Source: Gemmatimonadota bacterium
Lineage (GTDB): Bacteria; Gemmatimonadota; Gemmatimonadetes; Longimicrobiales; Longimicrobiaceae
Reading direction: 5' to 3'
Assembly (NCBI GenBank): GCA_019240375.1
Contig: JAFAYN010000159.1
Span: 1 to 6,235, forward strand
DNA length: 6,235 nucleotides
In this document: one piece after another, positions 5,247 through 6,235 of the stretch
Layout: each line of letters starts with the position of its first letter
How positions within the stretch are numbered: the stretch's first letter is position 1
Translations under genes and position numbers: made by a program
Notes under the pieces: generated by a model
What the model was told of the DNA's origin: nothing
The model's input: only the letters and a program-made list of their open reading frames with translations
The model's database searches: none

Positions 5247-6235
5247 TGCTCCAGGAAAGGGATTCCCGGCGCTACCGGTCCGGCAACACCCCGACCCGCC
5301 GCGGGCGACGTCGCGGCGTGCCGCCGCTCCCGTTCGTGCTGCTCGGGGTCCTGGCCGGCGCCCTGGTGGTCTGGACGGGGCTCCGGGTGTACGTCCAGGA
5401 GGCCCGCCTGGACGAGGCGCGCCTGGCGATCCAGAACCGGCTCAACCTCCCGCGCCAGGCCTTCGAGCTGGAGGAAGTGACCGAGAACGGGACCATGCGG
5501 GTCCTTCTGCGCAGCATCGCCGTGCTGGGGCGCGCCGGGGACACCATCGTGGCCGCGCCCTCGGCCCGGGTCACCTTCCAGTCGTCCGCCCTTTCCGGGA
5601 CGGGCCCGATCCGCTTCGACCGGCTCGACGTCCAGAACCCCTACCTGCGTCTCTTCCAGCTCCCCAACGGGGACTGGAACTACACGGAGATGTTCCGGGT
5701 GGAGGCGGCCGGGAAGCCGGTACAGTTCGCGGCGCCGGGGAGCGCGGACCAGGGACGGCCGCTCCTCTTCCGCGACGTCCACCTGATCGACGGGCGGGCG
5801 ATCATCGCCACCCCCACCGTCCCCGGCGACACCTCCGCGCTGCACCTGGCCGCCAACGGCGGCCCCACCCTCGCTTCCATCCGCGGCCGGACCATGCAGG
5901 TCCGCCGCGTGAGCCGGCTCAACGCCACCCTCCCGCTGGTCCGGGTGGGGGGGAACCTGGGGTGGCGGGTGGAGGTGGGGGACGTGGACGCCCAGGTGTC
6001 GCACCCCGACCTGCGGATCACCGCGCTGCGCGGGTGGATGGAGGAGGTCGCCCCGGACCGGGTGCAGTTCGACTTCGGGACCTTCCGCACCGAGCACTCC
6101 AGCGCTTCGGCGGCGGGGACGATGCGCTTCGCCAGGGCCGGCACCCTGTACGACGTGCGGGTCCGCTCCCCGCTCCTGGACTTCCGCGACCTGCGCGGGC
6201 TGGGGTACGACCTCCCCGCCGCCGGGCGCGCCTCG
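5246..6235 (+). CDS. TamB/AsmA-like inner-membrane-anchored protein, N-terminal part (runs off right edge)
   Basis: Only the first 330 residues are in the window and the frame is still open at its end. The N-terminus is strongly basic (RRGRRRG at 18-24), followed by one hydrophobic segment at about 28-50 (PFVLLGVLAGALVVWTGLRV). This gives an uncleaved signal anchor with the bulk in the periplasm. Residues 51-330 are beta-rich and contain the AsmA/TamB-type signature VQNPYLRLFQLPNGDWNYTE (129-148). A second layered segment, LLFRDVHLIDGRAII (173-187), resembles the same repeat style. Members of this superfamily (TamB, YhdP, AsmA) are long bridges for lipid or protein traffic to the outer membrane. 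The start overlaps the Omp85 stop by one base (TGATG), with GGGACAGG upstream, so translation is probably coupled and the two proteins likely act together. The diagnostic TamB C-terminal domain would lie beyond the window, so AsmA-like is the safe family call and TamB the contextual one. Confidence 0.8.
   Translation, partial: MLQERDSRRYRSGNTPTRRGRRRGVPPLPFVLLGVLAGALVVWTGLRVYVQEARLDEARLAIQNRLNLPRQAFELEEVTENGTMRVLLRSIAVLGRAGDTIVAAPSARVTFQSSALSGTGPIRFDRLDVQNPYLRLFQLPNGDWNYTEMFRVEAAGKPVQFAAPGSADQGRPLLFRDVHLIDGRAIIATPTVPGDTSALHLAANGGPTLASIRGRTMQVRRVSRLNATLPLVRVGGNLGWRVEVGDVDAQVSHPDLRITALRGWMEEVAPDRVQFDFGTFRTEHSSASAAGTMRFARAGTLYDVRVRSPLLDFRDLRGLGYDLPAAGRAS
5947..5981 (+). other. G-quadruplex consensus in the TamB-like coding strand
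   Basis: G-runs at 5947-5953, 5959-5962, 5967-5969 and 5977-5981 are separated by loops of 5, 4 and 7 nt. This satisfies the usual G3+N1-7 rule on the mRNA-sense strand. They encode VGGNLGWRVEVGD. Chance is a fair explanation in a genome of this composition. Confidence 0.45.

Noticed and set aside
5219..6097. 292-codon minus-strand open frame opposite the TamB-like gene
   Set aside because: Same GC-bias shadow effect. The plus-strand frame has a membrane anchor, AsmA-type motifs and a coupled start.

Overview
The window is very GC-rich, with G or C at most third codon positions. It carries the genes of a Gram-negative (diderm) bacterium: an outer-membrane Omp85 protein with POTRA domains and a C-terminal phenylalanine, next to an AsmA/TamB-like inner-membrane-anchored protein. 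The lipoprotein-type signal on the Omp85 protein and a TTGCCA-N16-TATCTT promoter-like element suit a member of the FCB/Gemmatimonadota side of the tree (for example a Longimicrobium-like organism). That placement is an inference from style, not a proof.

Layout: (1) Bases 1-1060, minus strand: the first 353 codons of the E1 subunit of 2-oxoglutarate dehydrogenase (sucA), running off the left edge. (2) Bases 1061-1495: a 435-bp divergent intergenic region with dyads and candidate promoters for both flanking genes. (3) Bases 1496-2743, plus strand: a complete 415-residue DEAD-box RNA helicase of RhlE type with a good Shine-Dalgarno, closed by a strong Rho-independent terminator at 2779-2815. 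(4) Bases 2744-3077: terminator, then a candidate promoter and a leader of about 210 nt with two hairpins. (5) Bases 3078-5246, plus strand: a 722-residue TamA-like Omp85 protein with a lipoprotein signal peptide, three POTRA-like domains and a beta-barrel. (6) Bases 5246-6235, plus strand: the N-terminal 330 residues of a TamB/AsmA-like protein whose start overlaps the preceding stop by one base (TGATG), running off the right edge.

Genes 5 and 6 form a translationally coupled pair that looks like a translocation-and-assembly module: an outer-membrane barrel plus a long periplasm-spanning partner held in the inner membrane. sucA and the helicase are independent housekeeping genes. I see no mobile element, CRISPR array, tRNA or rRNA and no clear sign of a wholly new system. 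The most distinctive items are the lipidated TamA (TamL-like) architecture with its paired cysteines, and the leader in front of it.
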